IMG/VR virus record: IMGVR_UViG_3300030117_008341
Coordinates: 1 to 64,000 of that record
Length of the DNA stretch: 64,000 nt
DNA from: a virus
Direction: 5' to 3' (one strand)
Each line of letters starts with the position of its first letter. Position 1 is the first letter of the stretch. Under the pieces are notes generated by a model. The model saw only the letters and a program-made list of their open reading frames with translations, was not told the DNA's origin and did not search any database. Position numbers and translations under genes: made by a program. Shown in pieces: positions 54,663 through 61,412 of this stretch.

Positions 54663-55470
54663 GAAAAGAAATACTGCTTTCTTGTATGAGGCGCTTGTTA
54701 AAGAGTTGACGAAGGCCATCGTTAATAAAGATATAAAAAAGAAAAACGCTTTAGTTTCCACGCTGAAAGAAAATTTCTCTACTGGGCAAGTTCTTCAAAA
54801 AGAGTTGGAACTGATTAGAACTTTGTCCGAGACCAAGAGAGTAGATATGTTCACAGCAGAGCGGTTGTTATCAGAATCGGTTTCTCGTTACTCCAAATTG
54901 GACGCAGACAAAATTTTTGAAGCACAGTCTAGACTTATAGAAAATATTAATAAAAACTTTGGTAAAGAAGTTTATAGCAATTTTGTACCAAACTACAAGC
55001 ACCTCGCTACTATCTGGCAATTGTTTACACAAAATACTTCTGTAAAAGAAAAAGTTCTTTTAGAGAAAGCCTTAGTTTTTTCTATGACTACAAAAGGTAA
55101 AGAACCCGTTAAGGCAAAACAAATGCCCCATGTTGACAAGCTAGTGTTTAAAACTGTTATTGAAAATTTTAACAAGTCTTATGATGGTGAACTTTTAACA
55201 GAACAAAAACAATTATTAAATAACTATATTGTCTCGTTCGGCGCAAATGAAGTGGAATTCAAAGTATACCTTAATGAAGAGCTTGGAAGGCTAAAAAACG
55301 AAATATCTTTACTTAAAGAAAAAGAAATAATGCTTGAAAATAAAGACCTTTTTAGCAAGTTAGGAGACGTTAGAGTAACGCTTGATAAATTTCAAACTGA
55401 AAAAATTAATCCCACAATGCTAGAAAAAATTATGCAGGTGCAAAAACTTGTGAAGGAATGTTCTGAATAA
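54643..55470 (+). CDS. Helical protein between portal and protease genes
   Basis: A 275-residue, almost wholly helical, Lys/Glu/Leu-rich protein. It opens with MKLRHNKKRNTAFLYEALVKELTKAIV and has charged amphipathic stretches through to NEISLLKEKEIMLENK. In T4 this interval holds prohead core genes 67 and 68, so a core or scaffold-assembly role is plausible, though no direct resemblance is visible. I recognise it as a gene commonly found here in marine T4-like phages. It overlaps the portal gene by 20 bases and the next by one base. Confidence 0.7.
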   Translation: MKLRHNKKRNTAFLYEALVKELTKAIVNKDIKKKNALVSTLKENFSTGQVLQKELELIRTLSETKRVDMFTAERLLSESVSRYSKLDADKIFEAQSRLIENINKNFGKEVYSNFVPNYKHLATIWQLFTQNTSVKEKVLLEKALVFSMTTKGKEPVKAKQMPHVDKLVFKTVIENFNKSYDGELLTEQKQLLNNYIVSFGANEVEFKVYLNEELGRLKNEISLLKEKEIMLENKDLFSKLGDVRVTLDKFQTEKINPTMLEKIMQVQKLVKECSE

Positions 55471-56012
55471 TGGCTATCAAGATCACCGTTGGCTCCAAGC
55501 GACCACCAGAACCTAAAAAGCCGAACCCAATAGCAACGGTTGAACTTCAAATAAGAAGAACTGCTAATGGTGATTATTATATTTCTGATCATGCTGATAT
55601 TGACATCATAATAATGGCAAACAAAGTTTTGGCCATTGCAAAAGATGTTATGTCAGAAATGGTATACGGTGCCCAAGACAGGCTATTCTCTTTTCTGGTA
55701 AAAAAGGGTCTTATCTCGGCCGAATCTATACAGGGTGGTTCCGTATATGGCTCTATGGAAGGTGCTTTACTACCATCTGACGAAATAAACGTCATCAATT
55801 TGACCATACTTAATATTTCAAAGTACATAGACGAAGAGCGTCCATACTTTGAGTTTGTTGAAAAGTTTGATGAAATGGAAACGGAGTACTTCACAGAGCC
55901 TGACGAAGAAGATTCAACTGAGCTTGGAGAAGTCCCACAAGAAGTTGAAAAGGGTACCTTGCGACCCGGTTACAGCTACGGCCCGTATTGGCAATCTTAT
56001 ACCTATGAGTAG
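55470..56012 (+). CDS. Conserved head-region protein, function unknown
   Basis: A 180-residue protein. A hydrophobic/helical core, DHADIDIIIMANKVLAIAKDVMSEMVYGAQDRLFSFLVKKGLI (about residues 38-80), is followed by GGSVYGSMEGALLPSDEINVINLTILNISKYIDEERPYFEF, and then an acidic tail and an aromatic end (GYSYGPYWQSYTYE). It has no membrane segment or enzyme motif. Start codon overlaps the previous stop (TAATGG). Likely part of prohead assembly by position. Confidence 0.68.
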   Translation: MAIKITVGSKRPPEPKKPNPIATVELQIRRTANGDYYISDHADIDIIIMANKVLAIAKDVMSEMVYGAQDRLFSFLVKKGLISAESIQGGSVYGSMEGALLPSDEINVINLTILNISKYIDEERPYFEFVEKFDEMETEYFTEPDEEDSTELGEVPQEVEKGTLRPGYSYGPYWQSYTYE

Positions 56013-56020
56013 AGGTTAAA

Positions 56021-56326
56021 ATGGAATTATTGTGGTTTGCGCTCGCTTGCTACGGCTTGACTTATCTTGTCGTGTATGCGAGCATTTTTAATAGAATCCG
56101 ACCAAGCAGAGAATGGCTTGGTGGTTTTGGCAAGTTATTTAACTGCACCCTGTGCTTTGGCTTCCACGCAGGCTGGTTTTTGTTTGTCATAAACCGTTGG
56201 ACAGAACTATTTACTTTTGACTATACTATCGCAAACTTTTTTATTTGTGGTTGGGTAGGTGCTGGAGTTTCTTACATTCTTTCAATGATTGTTGGTGACG
56301 AAGGTATTCGGATAACAAAGGAGTAA
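56021..56326 (+). CDS. Small multi-pass membrane protein (DUF1360-like)
   Basis: A 101-residue protein with about three membrane segments (ELLWFALACYGLTYLVVYASIF; FGFHAGWFLFVINRW; IANFFICGWVGAGVSYILSMIV). The CTLCFGFHAG stretch resembles the 'C-x-x-C-x-G-F/W' motif of DUF1360-type proteins found in phages and Bacillus. Its presence among capsid genes is odd but recurs in marine T4-like phages. It might anchor the nascent prohead to the membrane, as T4 gp20/gp40 initiation does; this is speculation. AAAGGAG at its end serves the micro-ORF behind it. Confidence 0.68.
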   Translation: MELLWFALACYGLTYLVVYASIFNRIRPSREWLGGFGKLFNCTLCFGFHAGWFLFVINRWTELFTFDYTIANFFICGWVGAGVSYILSMIVGDEGIRITKE

Positions 56327-56329
56327 ACA

Positions 56330-56380
56330 ATGCGACGTAGAAACATACCAGAGGTTCGACGCTGCTGTAGCGGCTCTTAA
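56330..56380 (+). CDS. Possible 16-residue micro-ORF before the protease gene
   Basis: ATG 56330 follows AAGGAG by six bases, the best ribosome site in the gap, and opens a 16-residue Arg/Cys-rich peptide (MRRRNIPEVRRCCSGS) that stops at 56380. A GC-rich hairpin begins five bases after the stop. It could be a leader peptide tuning protease translation or a real micro-protein. Length alone gives little support. Confidence 0.35.
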   Translation: MRRRNIPEVRRCCSGS

Positions 56381-56384
56381 CTCG

Positions 56385-56401
56385 GGCGGGTCGCGCCCGC
56401 C
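56385..56401 (+). promoter_or_regulatory. GC-rich RNA hairpin upstream of the protease ribosome site
   Basis: GGCGGG (56385-56390), a five-base loop and CCCGCC (56396-56401) form a perfect six-pair all-GC stem, exceptional in this AT-rich genome. It ends 10 bases before the GGAG of the protease gene. No T-run follows, so it is not an intrinsic terminator; RNA processing or translation control is more likely. Confidence 0.5.
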
Positions 56402-56421
56402 AACGTCAATTGGAGATAACT

Positions 56422-57036
56422 ATGGGAAAATCACTTTTACGAGAATATTACGCACTTTGTGATGGTGGCGTCTGTCAAGACTTACTGACTGAAGAAGAAA
56501 AGAAGTTGATGTCCGCCGGCAAGAAGTTTTACATGACCGGCTGCATGCAGAAGTTTGATACACCAAACGGAAACGGTCGCGTTTATTCCAAAGAGATCCT
56601 CCAACGCGAAGTAGAAAACTATTGGAAACTTGTCAAGGAGCGTAGAGCACTTGGTGAGTTAGACCATCCCGATGACTCTGTTATTAACTTAAAGAATGCA
56701 TCTCACCTTGTAACAGACATGTGGTGGGACGGCCCCGCTCTTATGGGCAAGGTCGAGGTTCTAGATACACCATCAGGCAACATTTTAAAACAACTGGCTA
56801 ACTCTGGTGTCACACTTGGCATTTCATCCCGTGGCCTTGGGTCAGTCAAAGAGGTTCGCGGAACTACAATGGTCGAAGACGATTTTCAACTTATCTGCTT
56901 TGATTTCGTCTCGGAACCATCTACTCCCGGTGCTTTCATGCATTCCGATAAAAGAATGCGAGAACACAAAGAACCAAATATTTTTACAAAAGCAGATAAG
57001 ATAAACAGAATCTTAAATAATATTTTGAGAGATTGA
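56422..57036 (+). CDS. Prohead core protease (gp21-like)
   Basis: A serine protease that matures the prohead by cutting scaffold, capsid and internal proteins after L/I-x-E. I choose ATG 56422, six bases after GGAG, over the in-frame TTG at 56410. MTGCMQKFDTPNGNGRVYSKEIL opens the fold; the catalytic His is H82 in LGELDHPDD and the Ser lies in GISSRGLG (S135/S136). IICFDFVSEPSTPGA-like sequence (LICFDFVSEPSTPGAFM) follows as in the family. At 204 residues it is close to T4 gp21 (212). It precedes the scaffold and capsid genes that are its substrates. Confidence 0.9.
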   Translation: MGKSLLREYYALCDGGVCQDLLTEEEKKLMSAGKKFYMTGCMQKFDTPNGNGRVYSKEILQREVENYWKLVKERRALGELDHPDDSVINLKNASHLVTDMWWDGPALMGKVEVLDTPSGNILKQLANSGVTLGISSRGLGSVKEVRGTTMVEDDFQLICFDFVSEPSTPGAFMHSDKRMREHKEPNIFTKADKINRILNNILRD

Positions 57037-57037
57037 G

Positions 57038-57466
57038 ATGAAAAGAACAGAACTTAAAAAATTAATAAAGCCATTAGTAAAAGAATGTGTCCAAGAGACG
57101 ATTTTAAATGATGGTCTTTTATCAAATATAGTCTCTGAGGTAATGCAAGGAATGGGAAACCAGTTCCTCGTAGAAAATAAAGAACAGGTTGTTCCCACAA
57201 TGTCTAACGAAAACAGTGTACAACTAGAACAACTAAAAGAAAGACAACAAGAGACTAGAAAACGATTGCTTGATGAAATAGGTCACGATGCTTACAATGG
57301 TGTTGACCTTTTTGAAGGCACGACGCCTATTAGAGATAGCGGGCAACCCTCCGCGACGGCTCAAGCGAACCCAATGTTTGGTCAGGATCCTGACGATGCA
57401 GGCGTGGACATTTCATCGATCGTCGCATTAGGTGGAAAAAACTGGAAAGCTTTAGCGAGTAACTAA
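57038..57466 (+). CDS. Head-region protein with tag-like N-terminus
   Basis: A 142-residue protein starting MKRTELKKLIKPLVKECVQE, an amphipathic helix that loosely resembles the tag of the six genes at 42890-45915 (MK-x-T-x-x-L-K-x-x-I). A coiled-coil stretch (SVQLEQLKERQQETRKRLLDEIG) and a conserved-looking end (ATAQANPMFGQDPDDAGVDISSIVALGGKNWKAL) follow. Directly behind the protease gene, it could be a core protein that is cleaved. The function is unknown, but the C-terminal block is familiar from marine T4-like phages. Confidence 0.7.
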   Translation: MKRTELKKLIKPLVKECVQETILNDGLLSNIVSEVMQGMGNQFLVENKEQVVPTMSNENSVQLEQLKERQQETRKRLLDEIGHDAYNGVDLFEGTTPIRDSGQPSATAQANPMFGQDPDDAGVDISSIVALGGKNWKALASN

Positions 57467-57475
57467 CTATTTAAA
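57466..57475 (+). promoter_or_regulatory. Predicted late promoter (ACTATTTAAA)
   Basis: ACTATTTAAA starts on the stop codon of the preceding gene and lies 27 bases before the ATG at 57493, with GGAAGAGAGG between. Same core as at 17754. Confidence 0.55.
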
Positions 57476-57492
57476 GGAAGAGAGGAAAAACA

Positions 57493-57951
57493 ATGGCAAC
57501 AGATCCCAAAACAGGACAGCAAATATTTGGTGGCTCTTATGGTGTAGGATTCAACAACGTCGGAAGCTATCAGGCCAGCGCCAAACCATATATTCAGACA
57601 GAACTTGTAGTGCCAGCATCTTCTAGTAACGCAGGCACTGCACTCGAAGTCGCGTTCCCGAAAGTGACAAAATTTATAACTGTACGAAATGATGGTACAG
57701 CATCGGAAGAAATTAGGCTTGCTTTTGCATCTGGCGGACTTGGAGTCAATAAGCTTGGGGCGACATCTGGTAACAACTACATCAAAATCGCACAATCTGC
57801 ATCATTCTCAGCAGACTTTAGGGTTACAAAACTTTATCTAATGTCAGAGGATGGCCACACTCCAAACGCCACCGTCATTGCCGGCTTAACCCAAATAGAT
57901 GCTACGCGACTTCCAGACTCTTGGAAGGGCGATAATGGTGTTGGCGATTAA
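57493..57951 (+). CDS. Small beta-rich protein, possible capsid decoration protein
   Basis: A 152-residue protein, nearly all beta with Gly/Ala/Ser/Thr (YIQTELVVPASSSNAGTALEVAFPKVTKFITVRND, EEIRLAFASGG, SADFRVTKLYLMSED), like a jelly-roll. It has its own predicted late promoter and sits two genes before the scaffold, so abundant late expression is expected. A capsid decoration or head-fibre base role is plausible. It does not resemble the T4 tail tube protein gp19. No family can be named by eye. Confidence 0.65.
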   Translation: MATDPKTGQQIFGGSYGVGFNNVGSYQASAKPYIQTELVVPASSSNAGTALEVAFPKVTKFITVRNDGTASEEIRLAFASGGLGVNKLGATSGNNYIKIAQSASFSADFRVTKLYLMSEDGHTPNATVIAGLTQIDATRLPDSWKGDNGVGD

Positions 57952-57965
57952 CACAAAGAGGAACA

Positions 57966-58241
57966 ATGAGCTACCATAATAGAAGAGGCAATCGAGGACG
58001 CAATCCAAAAAAGTTTTATTATAAGACAAGACGACCTGCCCACGTTGCTACCTACGCCAAAGAAGGCGAACATCCAGAACGCACTATAAAACGTTTCCTT
58101 AAGAAGTGTAAGAAGGAAAAAATCATAGAGCAAGTAAGAAAATACGATTATTACGAAAAGCCATCTGTTAAGCGAAAACGAGCTAGATCTAGACGCAAAG
58201 CGGTTCTAAAAAAGCTAAATGAGCAAAACAAGAAGACATAA
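57966..58241 (+). CDS. rpsU: Ribosomal protein bS21 homologue
   Basis: A 91-residue, strongly basic protein. Residues 38-85 (ERTIKRFLKKCKKEKII, EQVRKYDYYEKPSVKRKRAR) line up with bacterial bS21: E. coli has the same RRF-x-R-x-C-E/K-K-x-G/K ... EVRRREFYEKPT-x-x-RKRA order. bS21 binds the small ribosomal subunit near the anti-Shine-Dalgarno helix and helps start translation. A 37-residue basic N-terminal extension is unlike host bS21. Phage bS21 genes are known from marine phages. Here the gene lies inside the late head cluster, next to scaffold and capsid, with AGAGGA before the ATG. The likely role is biasing host ribosomes to phage messages. Confidence 0.85.
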   Translation: MSYHNRRGNRGRNPKKFYYKTRRPAHVATYAKEGEHPERTIKRFLKKCKKEKIIEQVRKYDYYEKPSVKRKRARSRRKAVLKKLNEQNKKT

Positions 58242-58262
58242 AGGTTTTTCTACAAATAGGGT

Positions 58263-58273
58263 ACTATTTATTT
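58263..58273 (+). promoter_or_regulatory. Predicted late promoter (ACTATTTATTT)
   Basis: ACTATTTATTT in the 69-base gap between the bS21 gene and the scaffold gene, 48 bases before the scaffold ATG. Ten of eleven bases match the motif. Expected to drive scaffold and capsid genes. Confidence 0.6.
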
Positions 58274-58310
58274 ATGACAAAATAAGTGTTTCCAACACGA
58301 GGATTAAGGT

Positions 58311-59282
58311 ATGCCAACACTCTTAGAACAAGCTATTATTGATGCACAAGAACTTAGAGACGCCGCGCTAAAGAACGCCGAGTCTACTATTCTAGAAAAG
58401 TATAACAACGAAGTGAAGAATGTTGTTGAAACCCTCTTGGAGCAGGAAGAGGAAATGATGGGGGCTATGGAAGAACCTGCCTTCGCCGCTGCCGAAGAAG
58501 AGGAAATGTGTCCTTGCCCGGACAAGGAAGAGGAAGAGACCGTAATGTTCAGTCTTGATGACCTAAAAGCCATGGCTGATGAACTTGACGGTGATGCTCT
58601 TGGGACTCCCGAGGATCAAGAAGATCTTATGACTGATCTTGGAATGGAGCCCGAAGAAGAGGAAGACACACTTCCCCTTCAAGAAGATCTTCAGTTGGTT
58701 GAAGAAGAAGTTGAACTCGATGAAGCTACAATCAAAGAACTTGTTGAAGAATTGGTTGTTGATGTTGTGCCTACCAAGAGTGGCTGGCTAGCAACTCCTC
58801 AAGGCGAGATGCAATATGCAGAAGAATTAGAATTGGCTAGACTGGCTAGCACAGAGGCCCAAGAGCAGATTAAAGCTCTTAAGGATGCCCGTGACCGTCT
58901 AACCATCACAAACGAATCTTTGACAAGCGACAATAAGAAGCTTGTTGAGGGCATCTTAGCATTGAAAGAGAAGGTTGAACAAACCCTCTTGGAAAATGCG
59001 AAACTACTCTATATGAATCAGGCATTGAATAGTGCCTCCCTGAATGAGCGACAAAAGTCAAACGTTGTCGAGTCTATTCGCAAGGCTGATTCTGTTGAAG
59101 AGGCGAAGGTAATATTTGAAACCCTTCAAAGCGCAGCGGGCGATTCTACTCGTAGAAAGCCAAAATCGTTGAGCGAAGCAATCAGTAGACCTTCATCGAC
59201 ATTGCCAAGACGAAGAAAAGAAAGAGCACAAGGGGAAACCATTGTGAAGGATCGATTCCAAAGATTGGCAGGACTTAAATGA
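58311..59282 (+). CDS. Prohead scaffolding core protein (gp22-like)
   Basis: The internal scaffold that shapes the prohead and is degraded by the protease. It is 323 residues, with very acidic segments (EEQEEEMMGAMEEP, PEEEEDTLPLQEDLQLVEEEVELDEA), a long central coiled coil (EQIKALKDARDRLTITNESLTSDNKKLVEGILALKEKVEQTL), and a basic C-terminus with LSEAISRPSST, typical of gp22 proteins and thought to contact the capsid shell. Several L-x-E and I-x-E sites are present. Immediately upstream of the capsid gene, the standard T4-like order 21-22-23. Confidence 0.86.
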   Translation: MPTLLEQAIIDAQELRDAALKNAESTILEKYNNEVKNVVETLLEQEEEMMGAMEEPAFAAAEEEEMCPCPDKEEEETVMFSLDDLKAMADELDGDALGTPEDQEDLMTDLGMEPEEEEDTLPLQEDLQLVEEEVELDEATIKELVEELVVDVVPTKSGWLATPQGEMQYAEELELARLASTEAQEQIKALKDARDRLTITNESLTSDNKKLVEGILALKEKVEQTLLENAKLLYMNQALNSASLNERQKSNVVESIRKADSVEEAKVIFETLQSAAGDSTRRKPKSLSEAISRPSSTLPRRRKERAQGETIVKDRFQRLAGLK

Positions 59283-59307
59283 CAGAATAATCCAATAAAT
59301 TTAATAA

Positions 59308-59318
59308 AAGGAGGTGAT
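59308..59318 (+). promoter_or_regulatory. Extended ribosome binding site of the capsid gene
   Basis: AAGGAGGTGAT is an 11-base perfect complement of the usual 16S rRNA 3' end (ATCACCTCCTT) and ends five bases before the ATG at 59324. It is the longest such match I noticed in the window, fitting the need for very high capsid synthesis. Confidence 0.8.
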
Positions 59319-59323
59319 TAAAA

Positions 59324-61123
59324 ATGTCAGTATTAAATAAATTAACTGAAGGAATCGTTAACCGCGATCTCCGTCAGGAAGGCGATGCTCTTATCTCCAA
59401 GTGGGAAAAGACCGGACTCCTCGAAGGCCTCAATAACGATGTCACGAAGAACGGTATGGCTCGTCTCCTTGAAAACCAAGCCAAGCAGCTTCTGAAAGAG
59501 GCTTCTTCTATGGCAGCAGGCGATGTGGAAGGTTTTGCTTCCGTCGCTTTCCCGCTCGTTCGCCGCGTGTTCGGTGGTCTTTTGGCCAACGATCTCGTTA
59601 GCGTTCAGCCGATGAGTCTCCCAAGTGGTCTCATCTTCTTCCTCGATTTCACTTACGAGGCTGGTAAGCTCGGCCTCGCCGCCGGCGAATCCGTCTACGG
59701 TGGTGGAGTTGTTGGTAAGGGCATCCAAACGGGTGTCACAGACATCACCGAAGAGGGTGGTGGCCTGTATAACTTGCAGAATGGTTACTCGCAAGTAAGT
59801 GCTTCGACAACTGTTGCAACTACCATTGTTGCTTCTGGTAACGTCGGTGTGGGTGGTATTCCCGAGTTTGGTGATACAACTGTTTCTGGCTTTACTGCTG
59901 GTTATGACCTTGCTCGTCTTCTGAAGTTCGACGTGGACCTTGTGTCTGGTTCGGCTTTCGCAGCAGCAACAGTGCCATTGGCTACACTCACAGCAGCAGG
60001 CGTGCGATTCAACGAGGATGACTTTGTTGATATCAAGCTTGCCGACCAAAGCATTGACGGTGGTCTCGGTACTCTTACTGATGGTCTTCAAGTTCGTCGC
60101 TTGACCCAGCTTGACCCAACTGAGAATGCAGCTTCGGCAACTAGGCTTCTGTTTGTTGTCGCCGCAACTGGTTCGGAAACAACCGCGCAGATGACGACCT
60201 CGCTCAACGCTGTTGATCTTGCACTTCACACCATCGTGGATGACTTCATCGCTGGCGGCGCCATCGGTGCTGTTGTTGGTGATGATACTTGGGGTCTTGA
60301 AGAGCCTCAGTTCGGTACCGGCAATGCTGGTTCTACGACGGCTAAGAACGAGATCCCCGAGATCGACATCAAGGTGGACTCGATTGCTGTTACGGCACAA
60401 ACCCGTAAGCTGAAAGCTAAGTGGTCGCCGGAACTTGGTCAGGACTTGAACGCCTACCACAACCTTGATGCCGAGGTTGAGTTGACTAGTGTTCTCTCTG
60501 AGCAGATTGCTCTTGAGATCGACCGTGAGATCGTTTCTGATCTTATTAACGGTGCAACTGCTGGTACGTTCTATTGGTCGCGCTCTCCGGGCATGTTCCT
60601 GAACCGCACAACCGGTGCAGAGATTGGCGCTTCAACCGCCGCTCCTGACTTCACTGGTACGGTTTCCGAATGGTACGAGACCCTTATCGAGACTGTTAAT
60701 GATGTCTCGGCACAGATCCACCGCAAGACTCTGCGGGGTGGAGCTAACTTCATCGTGACCTCACCTGAAGTTGCTAACATCCTTGAGTTCACCGCTGGTT
60801 TCCGTGCAAGCGTCACCGCTGATGCTGATCGTGGCACCGCAGGTGCTGTGAACGTTGGTGCTATCTCGAAGAAGTTCGACGTGTACGTCGATCCTTACTT
60901 CCCTCGCAACGTGCTGCTTGTCGGCCGTAAGGGTGGTAGCTTCCTTGAGTCGGGCTATGTTTACGCTCCGTATGTGCCGTTACAGGTCACGCCGACTATC
61001 TTCGGTACCGAGGACTTCATCCCCCGCAAGGGCGTGATGACTCGCTACGCTAAGAAGATGGTCCGTCCTGATATGTACGGTCTGGTCATCTGTCGTGGCC
61101 TTCTCGGTGAGTCTGGCGCTTAG
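59324..61123 (+). CDS. Major capsid protein (gp23-like)
   Basis: The HK97-fold shell protein. VRRVFGGLLANDLVSVQPMSLPSGLIFFLDFTY (about residues 80-112), SIAVTAQTRKLKAKWSPELGQDLNAYHNLDAEVELTSVLSEQIALEIDREIV (about 350-400) and the end YVYAPYVPLQVTP ... RYAKKMVRPDMYGLVICRGLLG are gp23 signatures. At 599 residues it exceeds T4 gp23 (521); an extra beta domain with VDLVSGSAFAAATVPL lies in the middle. LLKEA at residues 56-60 sits where gp23 is cleaved (after E65 in T4), giving a predicted cut after E59. Codon use is markedly optimised (C/G third positions) relative to neighbours. Confidence 0.95.
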   Translation: MSVLNKLTEGIVNRDLRQEGDALISKWEKTGLLEGLNNDVTKNGMARLLENQAKQLLKEASSMAAGDVEGFASVAFPLVRRVFGGLLANDLVSVQPMSLPSGLIFFLDFTYEAGKLGLAAGESVYGGGVVGKGIQTGVTDITEEGGGLYNLQNGYSQVSASTTVATTIVASGNVGVGGIPEFGDTTVSGFTAGYDLARLLKFDVDLVSGSAFAAATVPLATLTAAGVRFNEDDFVDIKLADQSIDGGLGTLTDGLQVRRLTQLDPTENAASATRLLFVVAATGSETTAQMTTSLNAVDLALHTIVDDFIAGGAIGAVVGDDTWGLEEPQFGTGNAGSTTAKNEIPEIDIKVDSIAVTAQTRKLKAKWSPELGQDLNAYHNLDAEVELTSVLSEQIALEIDREIVSDLINGATAGTFYWSRSPGMFLNRTTGAEIGASTAAPDFTGTVSEWYETLIETVNDVSAQIHRKTLRGGANFIVTSPEVANILEFTAGFRASVTADADRGTAGAVNVGAISKKFDVYVDPYFPRNVLLVGRKGGSFLESGYVYAPYVPLQVTPTIFGTEDFIPRKGVMTRYAKKMVRPDMYGLVICRGLLGESGA

Positions 61124-61149
61124 TAGCTAGCCAGCCTTTCTAAGACTAT

Positions 61150-61175
61150 ACCCCGCTATCTTCGGATAGCGGGGT
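61150..61175 (+). terminator. Strong intrinsic terminator after the capsid gene
   Basis: A perfect 11-pair stem (A61150-C61160 with G61165-T61175) capped by a TTCG tetraloop and followed by TTTTTG. The CCCCGC/GCGGGG base and UUCG loop make it very stable. It is the only clear rho-independent terminator in the window and isolates the capsid transcript from the next promoter at 61192. Confidence 0.93.
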
Positions 61176-61191
61176 TTTTGTTTATATACAA

Positions 61192-61202
61192 ACTATTTAT
61201 TA
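61192..61202 (+). promoter_or_regulatory. Predicted late promoter (ACTATTTATTA)
   Basis: Exact ACTATTTATTA placed between the capsid terminator and the ribosome site of the small gene at 61219. Lying just after a terminator, it is the copy whose promoter role is best supported by context. Confidence 0.65.
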
Positions 61203-61218
61203 TTAGGAGGAATGTAAA

Positions 61219-61398
61219 ATGCACATTCGTAAAAGAAAGTGGCTTAGAGCCCAAGCAATCAAGAAAGCTGAAGCATCCCAATCGGTCGCCCCAGCCCCAG
61301 CCCCAGCACCAGTGGAGGCCCCAGCCCCAGCCCCAGCACCGGCTAAGAAGGCCAAAGCTACAAAAACTAAAAAAGCTACAAAAAAAACCATTAAGTAG
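61219..61398 (+). CDS. Short Ala/Pro/Lys-rich protein (59 residues)
   Basis: ATG 61219 lies eight bases after AGGAGG and opens 59 codons: a basic start (MHIRKRKWLRAQAIKKAEAS), two APAPAPAP blocks, and a Lys/Ala/Thr-rich tail like a histone H1 end (AKKAKATKTKKATKKTIK). The larger open frame over this DNA (61178-61441) lacks a ribosome site and would overlap the next gene, so I reject it. The gene has its own predicted promoter after the capsid terminator. The composition suggests a DNA-binding or stiff linker protein, perhaps packaged or head-bound; the role is unknown. Confidence 0.7.
   Translation: MHIRKRKWLRAQAIKKAEASQSVAPAPAPAPVEAPAPAPAPAKKAKATKTKKATKKTIK
61288..61340 (+). repeat. 23-bp direct repeat encoding the Ala-Pro blocks
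   Basis: An identical 23-base run built of CCAGCC units occurs at 61288-61310 and 61318-61340, exactly 30 bases (10 codons) apart, so expansion or contraction stays in frame. Confidence 0.85.
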
Positions 61399-61412
61399 AG
61401 GGAGAACTTTAA

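Noticed and set aside
56385-56401. The GC-rich hairpin as a transcription terminator
   Set aside because: No T-run follows the stem, and the protease gene must be transcribed through it.
57493-57951. The 152-residue beta protein as tail tube (gp19)
   Set aside because: Length is close, but the sequence lacks gp19 features and it lies between protease and scaffold genes; tail sheath and tube genes seem to be outside the window.
59342-60460. A 372-codon open frame on the minus strand opposite the capsid gene
   Set aside because: It mirrors the optimised codon use of the capsid gene on the other strand, has low-complexity Cys/Arg/Thr/Ser content, no ribosome site, and would be the only minus-strand gene in the window.
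61288-61340. Short repeat array as a CRISPR
   Set aside because: Two in-frame copies of a coding Ala-Pro run with a seven-base gap, not repeat-spacer units.
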